In this document: in pieces, positions 14,941 through 23,895 of the stretch
Numbering within the stretch: position 1 is the first letter of the stretch
Layout of the letters: each line of letters starts with the position of its first letter
Assembly (NCBI GenBank): GCA_963781665.1
Contig: CAWAGA010000002.1
Span: forward strand, 2,170,001 to 2,234,000
DNA length: 64,000 nt
Reading direction: 5' to 3'
Origin: JAJYIW01 sp963781665
GTDB taxonomy: Bacteria; Chloroflexota; Anaerolineae; Anaerolineales; Anaerolineaceae
Translations under genes and position numbers: made by a program
The notes under the pieces: model-generated
Seen by the model: only the letters and a program-made list of their open reading frames with translations
What the model was told of the DNA's origin: nothing
Databases searched by the model: none

Positions 14941-17187
14941 TTGTTATGCTGCGATTACTTAAAATGCTTAAAACCTTATTGGCTGTTGATACTGGTTGCA
15001 ATCGCCCTGTTATACGTTCAAGCTGATACCAGTCTCGCTCTGCCCGATTACATGTCGAATATCGTAAACATCGGTATCCAACAAGGCGGGATCCAGAATG
15101 CAGTCCCTCAGGCCATCCGCCAGAGCGAGATGACCCGGCTGACCTTGTTCATGAGCGACGCTGATAAAACTCAGGTCCTCAACGATTACACCCTGGTGGA
15201 CCAGAGTTCGGCCGATTACAGCTCTAACCTGCAGAAGTACCCGGGTCTGGCCAACGGGCCTATCTACGTGCTGAAATCCATCGACCAGACCGAGATCGAC
15301 CAGATCAACCCGGTGATGGGGAAGGCCTTCCTGGCAACGGCTACAATCGAACAGCTGATGGCTGACCCATCAAAGGCGGCGGCATTGGGTCAAAGCCTGG
15401 GATTTGATCTTTCAAAACTGCCAGCCGGAACCGACCTGTTCGCACTGTTGGGGCAACTGCCGGCTTCCCAACGGACACAGATCACCACAGCGATGAACCA
15501 GAAGTTCTCAGCGATGGATAACAGCTTGATCAACCAATCAGCGGTTGGAGCGGTCAAGACTGAATACACTGCCCTGGGGATGGATACGGGTAAGATGCAG
15601 ACCGATTACATGGTGAATACCGGCCTGATCATGCTGTTGATTTCATTGATTTCAATGGTGGCGACGGTCGGAGCCGGTTTCCTGGCAGCCCGGACGGGGT
15701 CTGGAGCTGCCCGGGATATCCGCAAGGACTTATTTACCCGGGTGGAAAATTTCTCTAACACCGAATTCGATAAGTTCTCGACCGCTTCTCTGATCACCCG
15801 CTCGACCAACGACATTACTCAGGTGCAGATGGTCATCATCATGTTCATGCGCATGGTGCTGTTTGCGCCAATCATGGGCGTTGGTGGGGTTATCCGGGCC
15901 TTGGGCAAGAGCACCTCGATGTGGTGGATCATCGCCCTGGCAGTCATTGTGCTGCTGGGCCTAATCTTGCTTGTATTCTCAATTGCACTGCCAAAATTCC
16001 GGATCATGCAAAGCTTGATCGACCGGCTCAACCTGGTGATGCGCGAAAACCTGTCGGGTATGATGGTCATCCGCTCTTTCAATAAACAGGCGTTTGAAGA
16101 AGACCGTTTTGACAAAGCCAATGTCGACCTGACCAAGACCAGCCTGTTCGTCAACCGGGTGATGGTGGTCATGTTCCCGATGATGATGCTGATCATGAAC
16201 GGTTTGACGTTGGCAATCATCTGGGTAGGCGCCCACCAGGTGGCTGAATCGGCGATGCAGGTTGGCGACATGATGGCGTTTATGCAGTATGCCATTATGA
16301 TTGTGTTTTCCTTCCTGATGCTGTCGATCATGTTCATCATGCTGCCTCGAGCTTCAGTATCTGGTGGTCGGATTGCCGACGTGTTGGACACCAAACCACT
16401 CATCGTCGATCCGAAGAATCCCAAGCTATTCAACAAACCATTCAACGGCTCGGTTGAATTCCGCAACGTATCTTTCCGCTATCCTGGTGCGCTCGAAGAC
16501 GTGCTTCACGATATTACCTTCACCGCCAAACCGGGTCAGACCACTGCTTTTATCGGACCAACCGGCTCGGGGAAAACGACCATTATCAACTTGATCCCCC
16601 GTTTCTACGAGGTGACAGATGGCGCCATCTATGTGGACGGCACCGATATTCGCCAGGTTGGCCAGCACGAACTGCGTGATAAGATCGGCCTTGTCCCTCA
16701 AAAAAGTACATTGTTCTCCGGGACAATCGAGGGCAACCTGCTCTATGCCGACGAAAATGCGAGCAACGAAACCTTGAAAGAATCGGTCGAGATTGCCCAG
16801 GCGAATGAGTTTGTGTACGGTACGCCTGAAGGTATTGAAGCGGAGATTTCTCAAGGTGGGTCGAATGTTTCCGGCGGGCAGAGACAGCGCCTATCGATTG
16901 CACGAGCCCTGGTTAAGAAACCGCCGATCTTCATTTTCGACGACAGCTTTTCAGCCCTGGATTTCAAAACCGATTCTGCTTTGCGCAGAGCGCTCAAAGA
17001 TAAGACAAGTTCGAGCACGCTGTTCATCGTGACCCAGCGTGTCTCAACCATCAAAAACGCCGAACAGATCATCGTTCTCGAAGATGGTAAGGTCGTTGGC
17101 AAAGGAACCCATAACGAGCTAATGAAAGATTGCTCGACGTATCGTGAGATTGCATTATCGCAGCTCAGCAAGGAGGAGCTGTTATGA
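14941..17187 (+). CDS. Heterodimeric ABC exporter subunit 1 (non-catalytic site)
   Basis: A transmembrane-domain plus ATPase half-transporter of type IV fold. Walker A is GPTGSGKTT, the signature is VSGGQRQR, and Walker B is FIFDDSFSALD, with D where the catalytic glutamate belongs, so its own site should be degenerate. A soluble insert of about 185 residues lies between TM1 and TM2 and should face outwards. Two TTG codons (14938, 14941) open this frame; TTG 14941 has AGAGGAG six bases upstream. The ATG at 14946 is in another frame and would read MLRLLKMLK until the AAAA run near 14966, where losing one A joins this frame. So the true N-terminus may involve a one-base error or slippage. It overlaps subunit 2 by ATGA. 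Confidence 0.85.
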   Translation: MLCCDYLKCLKPYWLLILVAIALLYVQADTSLALPDYMSNIVNIGIQQGGIQNAVPQAIRQSEMTRLTLFMSDADKTQVLNDYTLVDQSSADYSSNLQKYPGLANGPIYVLKSIDQTEIDQINPVMGKAFLATATIEQLMADPSKAAALGQSLGFDLSKLPAGTDLFALLGQLPASQRTQITTAMNQKFSAMDNSLINQSAVGAVKTEYTALGMDTGKMQTDYMVNTGLIMLLISLISMVATVGAGFLAARTGSGAARDIRKDLFTRVENFSNTEFDKFSTASLITRSTNDITQVQMVIIMFMRMVLFAPIMGVGGVIRALGKSTSMWWIIALAVIVLLGLILLVFSIALPKFRIMQSLIDRLNLVMRENLSGMMVIRSFNKQAFEEDRFDKANVDLTKTSLFVNRVMVVMFPMMMLIMNGLTLAIIWVGAHQVAESAMQVGDMMAFMQYAIMIVFSFLMLSIMFIMLPRASVSGGRIADVLDTKPLIVDPKNPKLFNKPFNGSVEFRNVSFRYPGALEDVLHDITFTAKPGQTTAFIGPTGSGKTTIINLIPRFYEVTDGAIYVDGTDIRQVGQHELRDKIGLVPQKSTLFSGTIEGNLLYADENASNETLKESVEIAQANEFVYGTPEGIEAEISQGGSNVSGGQRQRLSIARALVKKPPIFIFDDSFSALDFKTDSALRRALKDKTSSSTLFIVTQRVSTIKNAEQIIVLEDGKVVGKGTHNELMKDCSTYREIALSQLSKEELL

Positions 17188-19112
17188 ACGGACATAGCAG
17201 CAGCACACAAACACCAAAAAATTCTAATGCCGGCAGTAGCGCTGTGCGGCCGCGAGGCGGCTCAATGCGCAGAGGCGGTTTTATGGGCGGCGGCCATGGG
17301 GGGCCAATGGGCATGATGGGCGGCGAAAAGGCGCGTGATTTTAAAGGTACCATGGTCAAACTCATCCGTTACCTGGGCCAGTACAAGGTAGCCTTGGTAG
17401 TCGTTTTTGTTTTTGCAATTGCCTCCACGGTCTTTTCCATCATTGGCCCCAAGATTTTAGGCAATGCCACCACCAAGCTGTTTGAAGGCGTTATCGCCCA
17501 AATAGCCGGAACCGGCTCGATCGATTTCGGTTACATCGGCAATATTATCCTGCTTATGGTCGGTCTTTACCTACTTTCTTCTCTGTTTAGTTTTATCCAG
17601 GGATGGGTCATGACCGGGGTATCGATGGATATCACTTACCGCTTGCGGCAGAACATATCCACTAAAATCAACCGGCTACCACTCAAATACTTTGACAGTA
17701 CCGATCGCGGCGAGGTCCTCTCCCGGATAACAAATGACGTCGACGCTATCAACCAGACCCTCAGCCAGAGTCTGACCCAGATTATTACGTCCATCATAAC
17801 GTTGATTGGCGTACTGGCCATGATGCTTTCGATCAACTTAATGATGACCGTTGCTGCCGTCATCGTCGTTCCAATATCCGTGTTGATTATCAGCCTGGTC
17901 ATCAAGCAGTCCCAGAAATACTTCAAGCAGCAGCAAGATTACCTGGGCCATGTCAATGGGCACATCGAGGAAATGTACGGCGGCCATGTCGTTATGAAAG
18001 CTTTCAACGGTGAGGAAAAAAGCATTAAACAATTCACCGTTTACAACGATACCCTGTTTGATTCGGCCTGGAAGTCGCAGTTCCTCTCGGGAATGATGAT
18101 GCCGATCATGAACTTCGTGGGTAATTTAGGATACGTGGCGGTCAGCATTCTGGGCGGGTGGCTGGCCATCCAGAAAGCCATCACTGTCGGCGATATCCAG
18201 GCGTTCATCCAATACGTTCGATCGTTTACCCAACCGATTGCCCAGATTGCCAATGTATCCAACGTGCTCCAACAGACAGCGGCAGCGGCAGAACGGGTTT
18301 TCCAGTTTTTGGAGGAGCCCGAAGAAATTGCTGAAGTGGGCGACCCGATCCAGCTTACTTCTGTGGCAGGAAAAGTTGAATTCCGCAATGTGAAGTTTGG
18401 ATATGACCCGGAGAAAGTCATCATCAAAGACTTTTCGGCATCGGTTGCACCAGGCCAGAAGATCGCCATCGTCGGCCCTACCGGGGCCGGGAAGACTACC
18501 ATGGTCAAGCTGCTGATGCGCTTTTACGATGTCAACAGCGGGTCGATCCTGGTAGATGGGCATGACATTCGTGAGTTCAGCCGCCATGACCTGCGCCGGA
18601 TATTTGCCATGGTATTGCAGGAAACCTGGCTGTACAACGACACGATTATGGAAAATATCCGTTATGGGCGTTCGGAGGCTACGGATGACGAGGTCATCGC
18701 AGCAGCCAAAGCTGCCTACGTCGATCATTTCGTACGAACCTTGCCAGATGGCTATAACCTGGTGCTAAACGAAGAAGCGTCGAACGTTTCGCAAGGCCAG
18801 ATGCAGCTTTTAACTATTGCCCGGGCGATCCTGGCTGATCCCAAAATTCTCATCCTCGACGAAGCCACCAGTTCGGTCGATACCCGGACCGAGGTGTTGA
18901 TCCAAAATGCCATGGACAACCTGATGAACGCCAAACAACGGACCAGCTTCATCATCGCCCACCGCCTGTCGACCATCCGGGACGCTGACCTGATCCTGGT
19001 CATGAATGAAGGCGATATCGTCGAGCAAGGCAAGCATGAAGAACTACTGGCAAAAGGCGGCTTCTATGCCGATCTTTACAACAGTCAATTCGAGTATGCC
19101 ATAGCGAGTTAA
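17184..19112 (+). CDS. Heterodimeric ABC exporter subunit 2 (catalytic site)
   Basis: Partner half-transporter, 642 residues. A Gly/Met-rich cytoplasmic tail (about 20-50, RGGFMGGGHGGPMGMMGG) precedes the six-helix membrane domain. The ATPase has Walker A GPTGAGKTT, a noncanonical signature VSQGQMQ, Walker B ILILDEATSSVD with the catalytic glutamate, and the switch histidine in FIIAHRLSTI. Subunit 1 has the opposite pattern, so the dimer should contain one active and one degenerate ATP site, as in TM287/288, BmrCD and LmrCD. The start overlaps the preceding stop (ATGA). Substrate unknown; multidrug or lipid-like compounds are usual. Confidence 0.92.
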   Translation: MNGHSSSTQTPKNSNAGSSAVRPRGGSMRRGGFMGGGHGGPMGMMGGEKARDFKGTMVKLIRYLGQYKVALVVVFVFAIASTVFSIIGPKILGNATTKLFEGVIAQIAGTGSIDFGYIGNIILLMVGLYLLSSLFSFIQGWVMTGVSMDITYRLRQNISTKINRLPLKYFDSTDRGEVLSRITNDVDAINQTLSQSLTQIITSIITLIGVLAMMLSINLMMTVAAVIVVPISVLIISLVIKQSQKYFKQQQDYLGHVNGHIEEMYGGHVVMKAFNGEEKSIKQFTVYNDTLFDSAWKSQFLSGMMMPIMNFVGNLGYVAVSILGGWLAIQKAITVGDIQAFIQYVRSFTQPIAQIANVSNVLQQTAAAAERVFQFLEEPEEIAEVGDPIQLTSVAGKVEFRNVKFGYDPEKVIIKDFSASVAPGQKIAIVGPTGAGKTTMVKLLMRFYDVNSGSILVDGHDIREFSRHDLRRIFAMVLQETWLYNDTIMENIRYGRSEATDDEVIAAAKAAYVDHFVRTLPDGYNLVLNEEASNVSQGQMQLLTIARAILADPKILILDEATSSVDTRTEVLIQNAMDNLMNAKQRTSFIIAHRLSTIRDADLILVMNEGDIVEQGKHEELLAKGGFYADLYNSQFEYAIAS

Positions 19113-19144
19113 CCAAACATTTACCTGAACTCATGCTTTCTAAG

Positions 19145-19194
19145 AAACCTGGCCGTTTCCACCTCTCGTCGAGGAAAGAAGGGCCAGGTTTTTT
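19145..19194 (+). terminator. Intrinsic terminator after the ABC operon
   Basis: AAACCTGGCC (19145-19154) pairs with GGCCAGGTTT (19182-19191), with an inner CCTC/GAGG stem in the loop, and six T bases follow from 19189. This is a classical intrinsic terminator for the marR-ABC operon. Confidence 0.85.
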
Positions 19195-19243
19195 AAAATC
19201 TGCTAAAATGAATATAAGAATTAATCTGGGAGGGAGATAAACC

Positions 19244-19921
19244 ATGAGCGCAGAGAACAGGACGCATCAGCAGTATGCAATTACCATCAGCCACCAGTTG
19301 GGGAGCGGCGGGGCTTACCTGGGAGAGCAGTTATCGGAGCGCCTGGGGATACCTTTCGTTGACCGTCAAATCCTCAAAGAGATTTCTCAGCAGCTCAACC
19401 TGGCCGAAAACGACCTGGCGTCGCGGGAGGAGCGGTTGCGCTCATTTTGGGAATCGTTCACTCACATGGTAACGATGGTGGACCCGGTCAGGAGCCTGTC
19501 TCTCTCCAGTTACGTGCCGACCGACCAGGAGCTCTTTGCACTTGAGTCCCAGACCATCGGACGGATCGCTGAAAAGAATTCGGCCATCTTCATCGGGCGG
19601 TGCGGCCGCTATATCCTACGAAACCATCTTAACCACATTGGCATCCTCGTCTATGCCGATATGCCCAACCGGATCGAACGACTCTGCAGCATATACCATC
19701 TCAAACCCGAGGCAGCTAAAAAGTTGATTAAGACCAACGACCGTGAACGGAGGGCTTACATCCGAAATTTCGCCAAAGAAGAACTATTCGATGCACGTTT
19801 GTATGATCTGTGTGTCAATACCTCGCGGATCGGATTAGATAACGCCGTTGGACACATCGTCGCCTGCGTGCAGGCAAGAATTCAGGAGTATCAATATGGC
19901 CCGGTTCATTCCAGCATCTGA
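19244..19921 (+). CDS. Cytidylate kinase-like family protein
   Basis: A 225-residue P-loop protein of the cytidylate-kinase-like group. The phosphate loop reads ISHQLGSGGAYLGEQLSERL, followed by GIPFVDRQILKEIS, typical of the family in which the P-loop lysine is replaced. Further family marks are IFIGRCGRYILR and the lid-like KTNDRERRAYIRNF. The true substrate of this group is not established. A GGGAGGGAGA ribosome site precedes the ATG. It overlaps the next small gene by 26 bp, so the two are coupled. Confidence 0.8.
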   Translation: MSAENRTHQQYAITISHQLGSGGAYLGEQLSERLGIPFVDRQILKEISQQLNLAENDLASREERLRSFWESFTHMVTMVDPVRSLSLSSYVPTDQELFALESQTIGRIAEKNSAIFIGRCGRYILRNHLNHIGILVYADMPNRIERLCSIYHLKPEAAKKLIKTNDRERRAYIRNFAKEELFDARLYDLCVNTSRIGLDNAVGHIVACVQARIQEYQYGPVHSSI

Positions 19922-20159
19922 GCGCGTTTCCAAAGCGCGTATTTTGGTAACAGAAGCACGCGACTTCCCCAAGCCAGCCGATGCTACCTTTCTGGATTTA
20001 TCCTACGTAGCGAACGTCAAAGACTTGTTACAAAAAGCCCGTGATTTTATCAAGTTCATCCCTTATCGGCCTGGCGCCACCCCCGAATTGAAGGAGGAGG
20101 TTGCCCGGTTGTTTGATGAAATCGATCAGACGGAAAAAGAACTCTTGCATCGCCATTGA
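19896..20159 (+). CDS. Small conserved-looking hypothetical protein
   Basis: An 87-residue acidic/basic protein (MARFIPASERVSKARILV start, DQTEKELLHRH end) predicted to be mostly helical. Family not recognised. The ATG at 19896 is chosen because AGGAG lies seven bases before it, inside the upstream kinase-like gene; the frame is open further upstream but there it merely shadows that gene. The overlap suggests a functional link with the kinase-like protein. Confidence 0.6.
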   Translation: MARFIPASERVSKARILVTEARDFPKPADATFLDLSYVANVKDLLQKARDFIKFIPYRPGATPELKEEVARLFDEIDQTEKELLHRH

Positions 20160-20281
20160 TCCCTCATATGCAAATGGGTTTTTGACCAATGAATTGTTCC
20201 TGTCATTGATCAGGCAACTCTACATCCAACTCCTTATTTCCACTTGAATAAGAGGCGATTGGCTGGTTAAACTTATTTAAA

Positions 20282-20614
20282 ATGGCTCAAATCAGGACCT
20301 TCATGTCAGATTCAACCAATCACAGCGATGGATTGCACAGATTATTAAAATTCGTCTGGAAAAAATCGCCATTCTATCGAGACCTGTATTTCCGCCATGG
20401 CATTCGGGAGAATGATCTTGTGGGCGTCACGATTGGCGATTTACCGTTCGTCACGAAAGATGACATCTGCGAGAATTTTGACCGGGTGGTTACAGATCCA
20501 CGCCTCAAGAGAAAAGAGATACTGGATTGGTTGGAAGACGACCATAATCCACGGCATAAGTACCTGGATGAGTTCATTGTCGTCCGTACTTCTGATGTAG
20601 TTCAGACTTATTAA
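20282..20614 (+). pseudogene. CapK/PaaK-type adenylate-forming ligase, N-terminal remnant
   Basis: The translated 110 residues match the start of phenylacetate-CoA-ligase-like (CapK/PaaK) proteins: LKFVWKKSPFYRDLYFRHGI, then DLPFVTKDDICENFDRVV and DEFIVVRTS. The reading ends at the point where the ATP-binding loop (T-S-G-S-S-G) should begin, so the product cannot be active. A second open stretch at 20634-20774, in another frame on the same strand (EIRAMRREHTNLIKK to a TAG), may be the surviving C-terminus of this or another gene. Hence a large internal deletion rather than a simple frameshift. Confidence 0.7.
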
Positions 20615-20770
20615 ATTCGTAAAGGCTGGATAGAAGGATTTGATCAGCAGCGAATTGGAAATTCGAGCGATGCGGAGAGAACATACCAATCTGATCAAGA
20701 AACCATCAGCCAGCGAGCTCGCTCGCCAGTTGAATGATTGTTTGGACAGGATGGACGGTTACACCAAGAA

Positions 20771-20971
20771 TTAGTGGGGGAGGAGTCGGTTCACCAGCCA
20801 CGGCACCCAGACCGGTGAGAGGAGCAGGGCGATCATGTAGATCCAGAAGACCGCCACTCCGATCAAGTTGAGGAGGTGGTTGAGCGTGAATCGGATTACA
20901 TCGAAGATCAGCTCTTGCCGGGATTCCTTATCCTGAAGCTCTCCCTGGTGGATAATCCCATAATTGTTCAT
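20771..20971 (-). CDS. Small membrane protein
   Basis: A 66-residue protein with a polar N-terminus (GELQDKESRQELIFDVIRF) and one or two hydrophobic helices (LLNLIGVAVFWIYMIALLL and SPVWVPWLVNRLL). Family not recognised. A good AGGAGGGAG site stands before the ATG, which supports real translation. It lies downstream of the broken haem genes on the same strand. Confidence 0.5.
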   Translation of the reverse strand: MNNYGIIHQGELQDKESRQELIFDVIRFTLNHLLNLIGVAVFWIYMIALLLSPVWVPWLVNRLLPH

Positions 20972-21216
20972 AGCGCTCCCTCCTGTTGGAAATCGAACAC
21001 AGTTATTCCTCTTCTTCCCTCAATCTACCCCACTGCTCCTTCCTGCGCCCGATCATCCTTGGTTGGCAGGGCGGGTCTCCAGCAGGGAGAGGATTTTCAA
21101 AAACACCGGCTCTGAATGGCAGAGGATTTCAGGCATTGGGTGCAAGAACTGCGCCAACTTGTTTATTGCAATGAATTTCAGGAAATACGACCAGAAAACA
21201 GATCAAATCGAGACAA
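20972..21216. other. Short region with no supported gene
   Basis: Several short overlapping frames are open on the plus strand, but none shows a ribosome site or a recognisable motif. It may be decayed sequence between the haem pseudogene and the small membrane protein. Confidence 0.4.
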
Positions 21217-22106
21217 TCAATGCGCGCCTGATAATTCATGCAAGACACGCCGGGCTGATGCAACTGTCATGTCGATTTGCTCGTCTTCGTGTGCGGTTGA
21301 CAGAAAACCCGCCTCGAATTGCGAAGGCGCCGTGTAAATGCCTTCCTCCAGCATTCCCCTGAAGTATTCAGCATATCGGACTGTATTGGCCAGTTTGGCA
21401 TCCCCCCAGTTTTTGACCGGCCGGTCGCTAAAAAACGCAGTGAACATGGTTCCAACCCGCTGGAATTTCAAGGGTATTCCGGCGTCTTCAGCGGCTGCGC
21501 TGATTCCAGCCGCCAAAGCGCCAGCCTTACGGTCCATTCCAGTCCAGACGCCTGGCATTCGCAGTTCGCCTAACGTGGCTATCCCGGCTGCCATGGTCAG
21601 AGGATTCCCGGAGAGCGTGCCGGCCTGACACATCGGTCCGGCTGGCGCCACCCATTGCATGATTTCCGCCCTGCCACCATAAGCTCCAACCGGCAGCCCA
21701 CCGCCGATGACCTTGCCCAGGGTGGTCAAATCGGGATGGATTCCGTACAGCCCCTGGGCACCCGAAGGATGGACCCGGAAGCCGGTCATCACTTCATCGA
21801 ATATCAACAAAATGCTATTATCACCGGTGAGGGCTCGCAAACCCTCCAAGAAGCCAGGCTCGGGCGGGACCACGCCCATATTCCCGGCCACGGGCTCGAC
21901 AATCACGGCCGCGATCTGGTCGGGGAAGCGTTCGAAGAGCCGGCGGCAGGCAGCTAAATCGTTAATGGAGCTACCAGAGCATCGGCAGTGCTGCCAGATG
22001 GCACTCCTGGGGAATCTGGCAGGCCAAGGGTCGCCACGCCCGAGCCGGCCTTGACCAGAAGCATGTCAGCGTGGCCGTAGGCCAGGAGGAGGATTGCTTG
22101 CTTCAT
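21217..22106 (-). pseudogene. hemH'-'hemL deletion fusion, frameshifted
   Basis: The ATG at 22106 overlaps the hemQ stop (ATGA). Its first 11 codons, MKQAILLLAYG, are a ferrochelatase (HemH) N-terminus. Without a break the frame then reads HADMLLVKAGSGVATLGLP, which is the middle of glutamate-1-semialdehyde aminomutase (HemL). The frame stops at 21954-21956 after APLTI; inserting one base near 21961 restores APLNDLAACRRLF and leads into the long frame down to 21217. That part retains the PLP lysine motif TTLGKVIGGGLPVGAYGG and a normal HemL end. So almost all of hemH, the first 140 or so codons of hemL and whatever lay between are missing. Confidence 0.85.
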
Positions 22107-22828
22107 TCGATTGCGCCCTTCGACCCAAAAATAGCAGCTAAAGTCTCAGGTGAGCGCCAGATTGCGGAATATACCGGGGTATCACGTTCGGTATATTCGT
22201 GCACATCGCTGCTGCGCAGCTCGTTGACCAGCTCGGAAAATCGATAGAGGTCTTCAGTTTCATAGACCACAATAAATTCCTGGTCTTGCACTCCAAAGGA
22301 ATAGAGCAGGAGCTGCTTGATCTCCGGGTATTGGCGGCCAATCCGGATGTGCTCATTCATCATCCCCTGGCGAGTATCCTTTCCCAGCAGGTACCATTGG
22401 ATCGTTTTTACAAAGGGGTAAAGCACCAGGTAGGTCTGGCGGGTGGTGGCAAAGGGGTCGACCTCTTGGGGGTTAGACCCACGGGCATATACGGATGGGT
22501 GGGTATATCCCCAAAGGGCAGCCGCAGGCTGTAGCAACTGACGGCGAGCCATCAGAATGCGGCCGACCCGATCGAAGAAGCGCTGTTCATCCTGGTTGTT
22601 TTCCAGCGAAGCGGCGTTCCATATCAGGAAATCTGCATCGACCTTCATGGGTGAGACCTGGTAAAAATTGGCGCAGTTCAGGCCTTTGTCATGAGATACG
22701 GCTGAAAGATCTTTTTGAAGGTCTTCAGCTAACTGGATAAAAAACTGCGAGCGTTTTTCGTCTGGTAGTTTCCAGAAATCATCGCTGAATTTAAGATACA
22801 GGAAATGATTGATCGTTTTATCAGTCAT
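22103..22828 (-). CDS. hemQ: HemQ, coproheme decarboxylase (chlorite dismutase family)
   Basis: A 241-residue protein of the chlorite-dismutase fold, the last enzyme of the coproporphyrin-dependent haem pathway, converting coproheme to haem b. Visible marks are TYLVLYPFVKTIQWYLL, where the YPF tyrosine is the catalytic radical position, and NEHIRIGRQYPEI with the proximal haem histidine, followed by QEFIVVYETEDLYRF. Length is normal. It is the first gene of a minus-strand haem operon whose next gene is the hemH-hemL fusion remnant. The start has only a weak ribosome site. Confidence 0.88.
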   Translation of the reverse strand: MTDKTINHFLYLKFSDDFWKLPDEKRSQFFIQLAEDLQKDLSAVSHDKGLNCANFYQVSPMKVDADFLIWNAASLENNQDEQRFFDRVGRILMARRQLLQPAAALWGYTHPSVYARGSNPQEVDPFATTRQTYLVLYPFVKTIQWYLLGKDTRQGMMNEHIRIGRQYPEIKQLLLYSFGVQDQEFIVVYETEDLYRFSELVNELRSSDVHEYTERDTPVYSAIWRSPETLAAIFGSKGAIE

Positions 22829-23206
22829 AATCCATTTATATAGAAATTTCGACGACCCTTACCGGTCCGATTGAATGAAAGACAGCGAACCTGGCTCGCA
22901 GAGAATCCGAGTTATCGTCTAATATTCGTCTGGTACTGCCAGCTTATTACAAAGCATCCGAAGGTCTCCTCGAATATGCTAATTTCTACCCTAGCTATCT
23001 TATTTAGCCCATTTTATTGCAGAAGAAAGCGGGTGATGCGTCAAGAATTCGGCCGGTTTCTAATTGAACTCTTAACCATGCAAAAAATGATTTGCCCACG
23101 AATAAAGATCGAATTAGATGAATTTGTTTATTGAATCGTTATATACTTAATCCGAATTCATCAAATCTGGACTTTTATATTTTCTGATTTTTATCAAGGA
23201 GGGCAA
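22829..23206. other. Intergenic region between divergent genes
   Basis: A divergent 378-bp gap. One 87-codon plus frame (22871-23134) lacks a ribosome site and recognisable features, so I do not call it. The end carries AAGGAGGGC, the ribosome site of the SHOCT gene. Confidence 0.45.
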
Positions 23207-23806
23207 ATGCGGCCACTCCGGATTATTCTCATCTCGAGTGTTTTGATTGCCATGGTGGGTGTGGGCCTGGCCGGTTATTTCATGTTATTCGGCCCAGACC
23301 ACATCGAATTCGGCGGGAAGAGCCTGACCGAATTAATCCAGGGAGGTGAGTTGTTGGGGGTAATTGCCACCATCGCCGTTTTAATTGTCACTGTTTTTAT
23401 GATGCTCCCGGTATTTCGGATCGTGTTCCCAGGCGAGATCAAGAATGGCGTGACCGCATCTGCCACTGTGCTCAAGGTTTGGGATACCGGGATGTCGATC
23501 AACGATAACCCCCAGGTAGGTCTGCTGTTGGAAGTTGACTCCCCCGAGGGCCGCCAGCTGCGGATTGAAACTAAAAAGATCGTCTCGCGTCTCAATGCCG
23601 CCCTGGTCCAACCGGGTGTTGTGGCGCAGATCCGTTACGACCCCAAGAATTTGAAACGCGTGCAGGTAATCTCGATCGAGACAACTCGACCGGAAGGAAA
23701 TAGCGCGACTGCGCGTTTGGAAGAGCTGGAAAGGATGCGCGATAAAGGCCTGATCTCTCACGATGAATATGAGAAAAAGCGGGAAGAGATATTAAAGGCA
23801 TTGTGA
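23207..23806 (+). CDS. Two-helix membrane protein with C-terminal SHOCT domain
   Basis: A 199-residue membrane protein: two transmembrane helices (about 5-28 and 48-72), a cytoplasmic or exposed beta domain (about 80-155, with RVVFPGEIKNGVTASATVL-like strands) and a C-terminal SHOCT motif, ARLEELERMRDKGLISHDEYEKKRE (split here only to name its key L-x-x-L and G-L-I-S-x-x-E-Y-E positions). SHOCT is thought to mediate oligomerisation. The ATG has AAGGAGGGC upstream. It stands alone; function unknown. Confidence 0.68.
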   Translation: MRPLRIILISSVLIAMVGVGLAGYFMLFGPDHIEFGGKSLTELIQGGELLGVIATIAVLIVTVFMMLPVFRIVFPGEIKNGVTASATVLKVWDTGMSINDNPQVGLLLEVDSPEGRQLRIETKKIVSRLNAALVQPGVVAQIRYDPKNLKRVQVISIETTRPEGNSATARLEELERMRDKGLISHDEYEKKREEILKAL

Positions 23807-23895
23807 GGTGCAGGGACTGAATAATGAGGTGATGGGAAATTGGGGTCAGTGAATGATGTTACAATTCAGGCCAATCTCAATTCCAGGAAGAGGCT

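Noticed and set aside
16586..16903. 105-codon minus frame inside the ABC exporter gene
   Set aside because: Shadow of the ATPase domain; the plus strand has all Walker and signature motifs.
20964..21362. 132-codon plus frame and overlapping short frames
   Set aside because: Runs into the antisense of the hemL remnant; no start signal or motif.
22871..23134. 87-codon plus frame in the hemQ upstream gap
   Set aside because: No ribosome site, no recognisable motif and composition unlike neighbouring genes.
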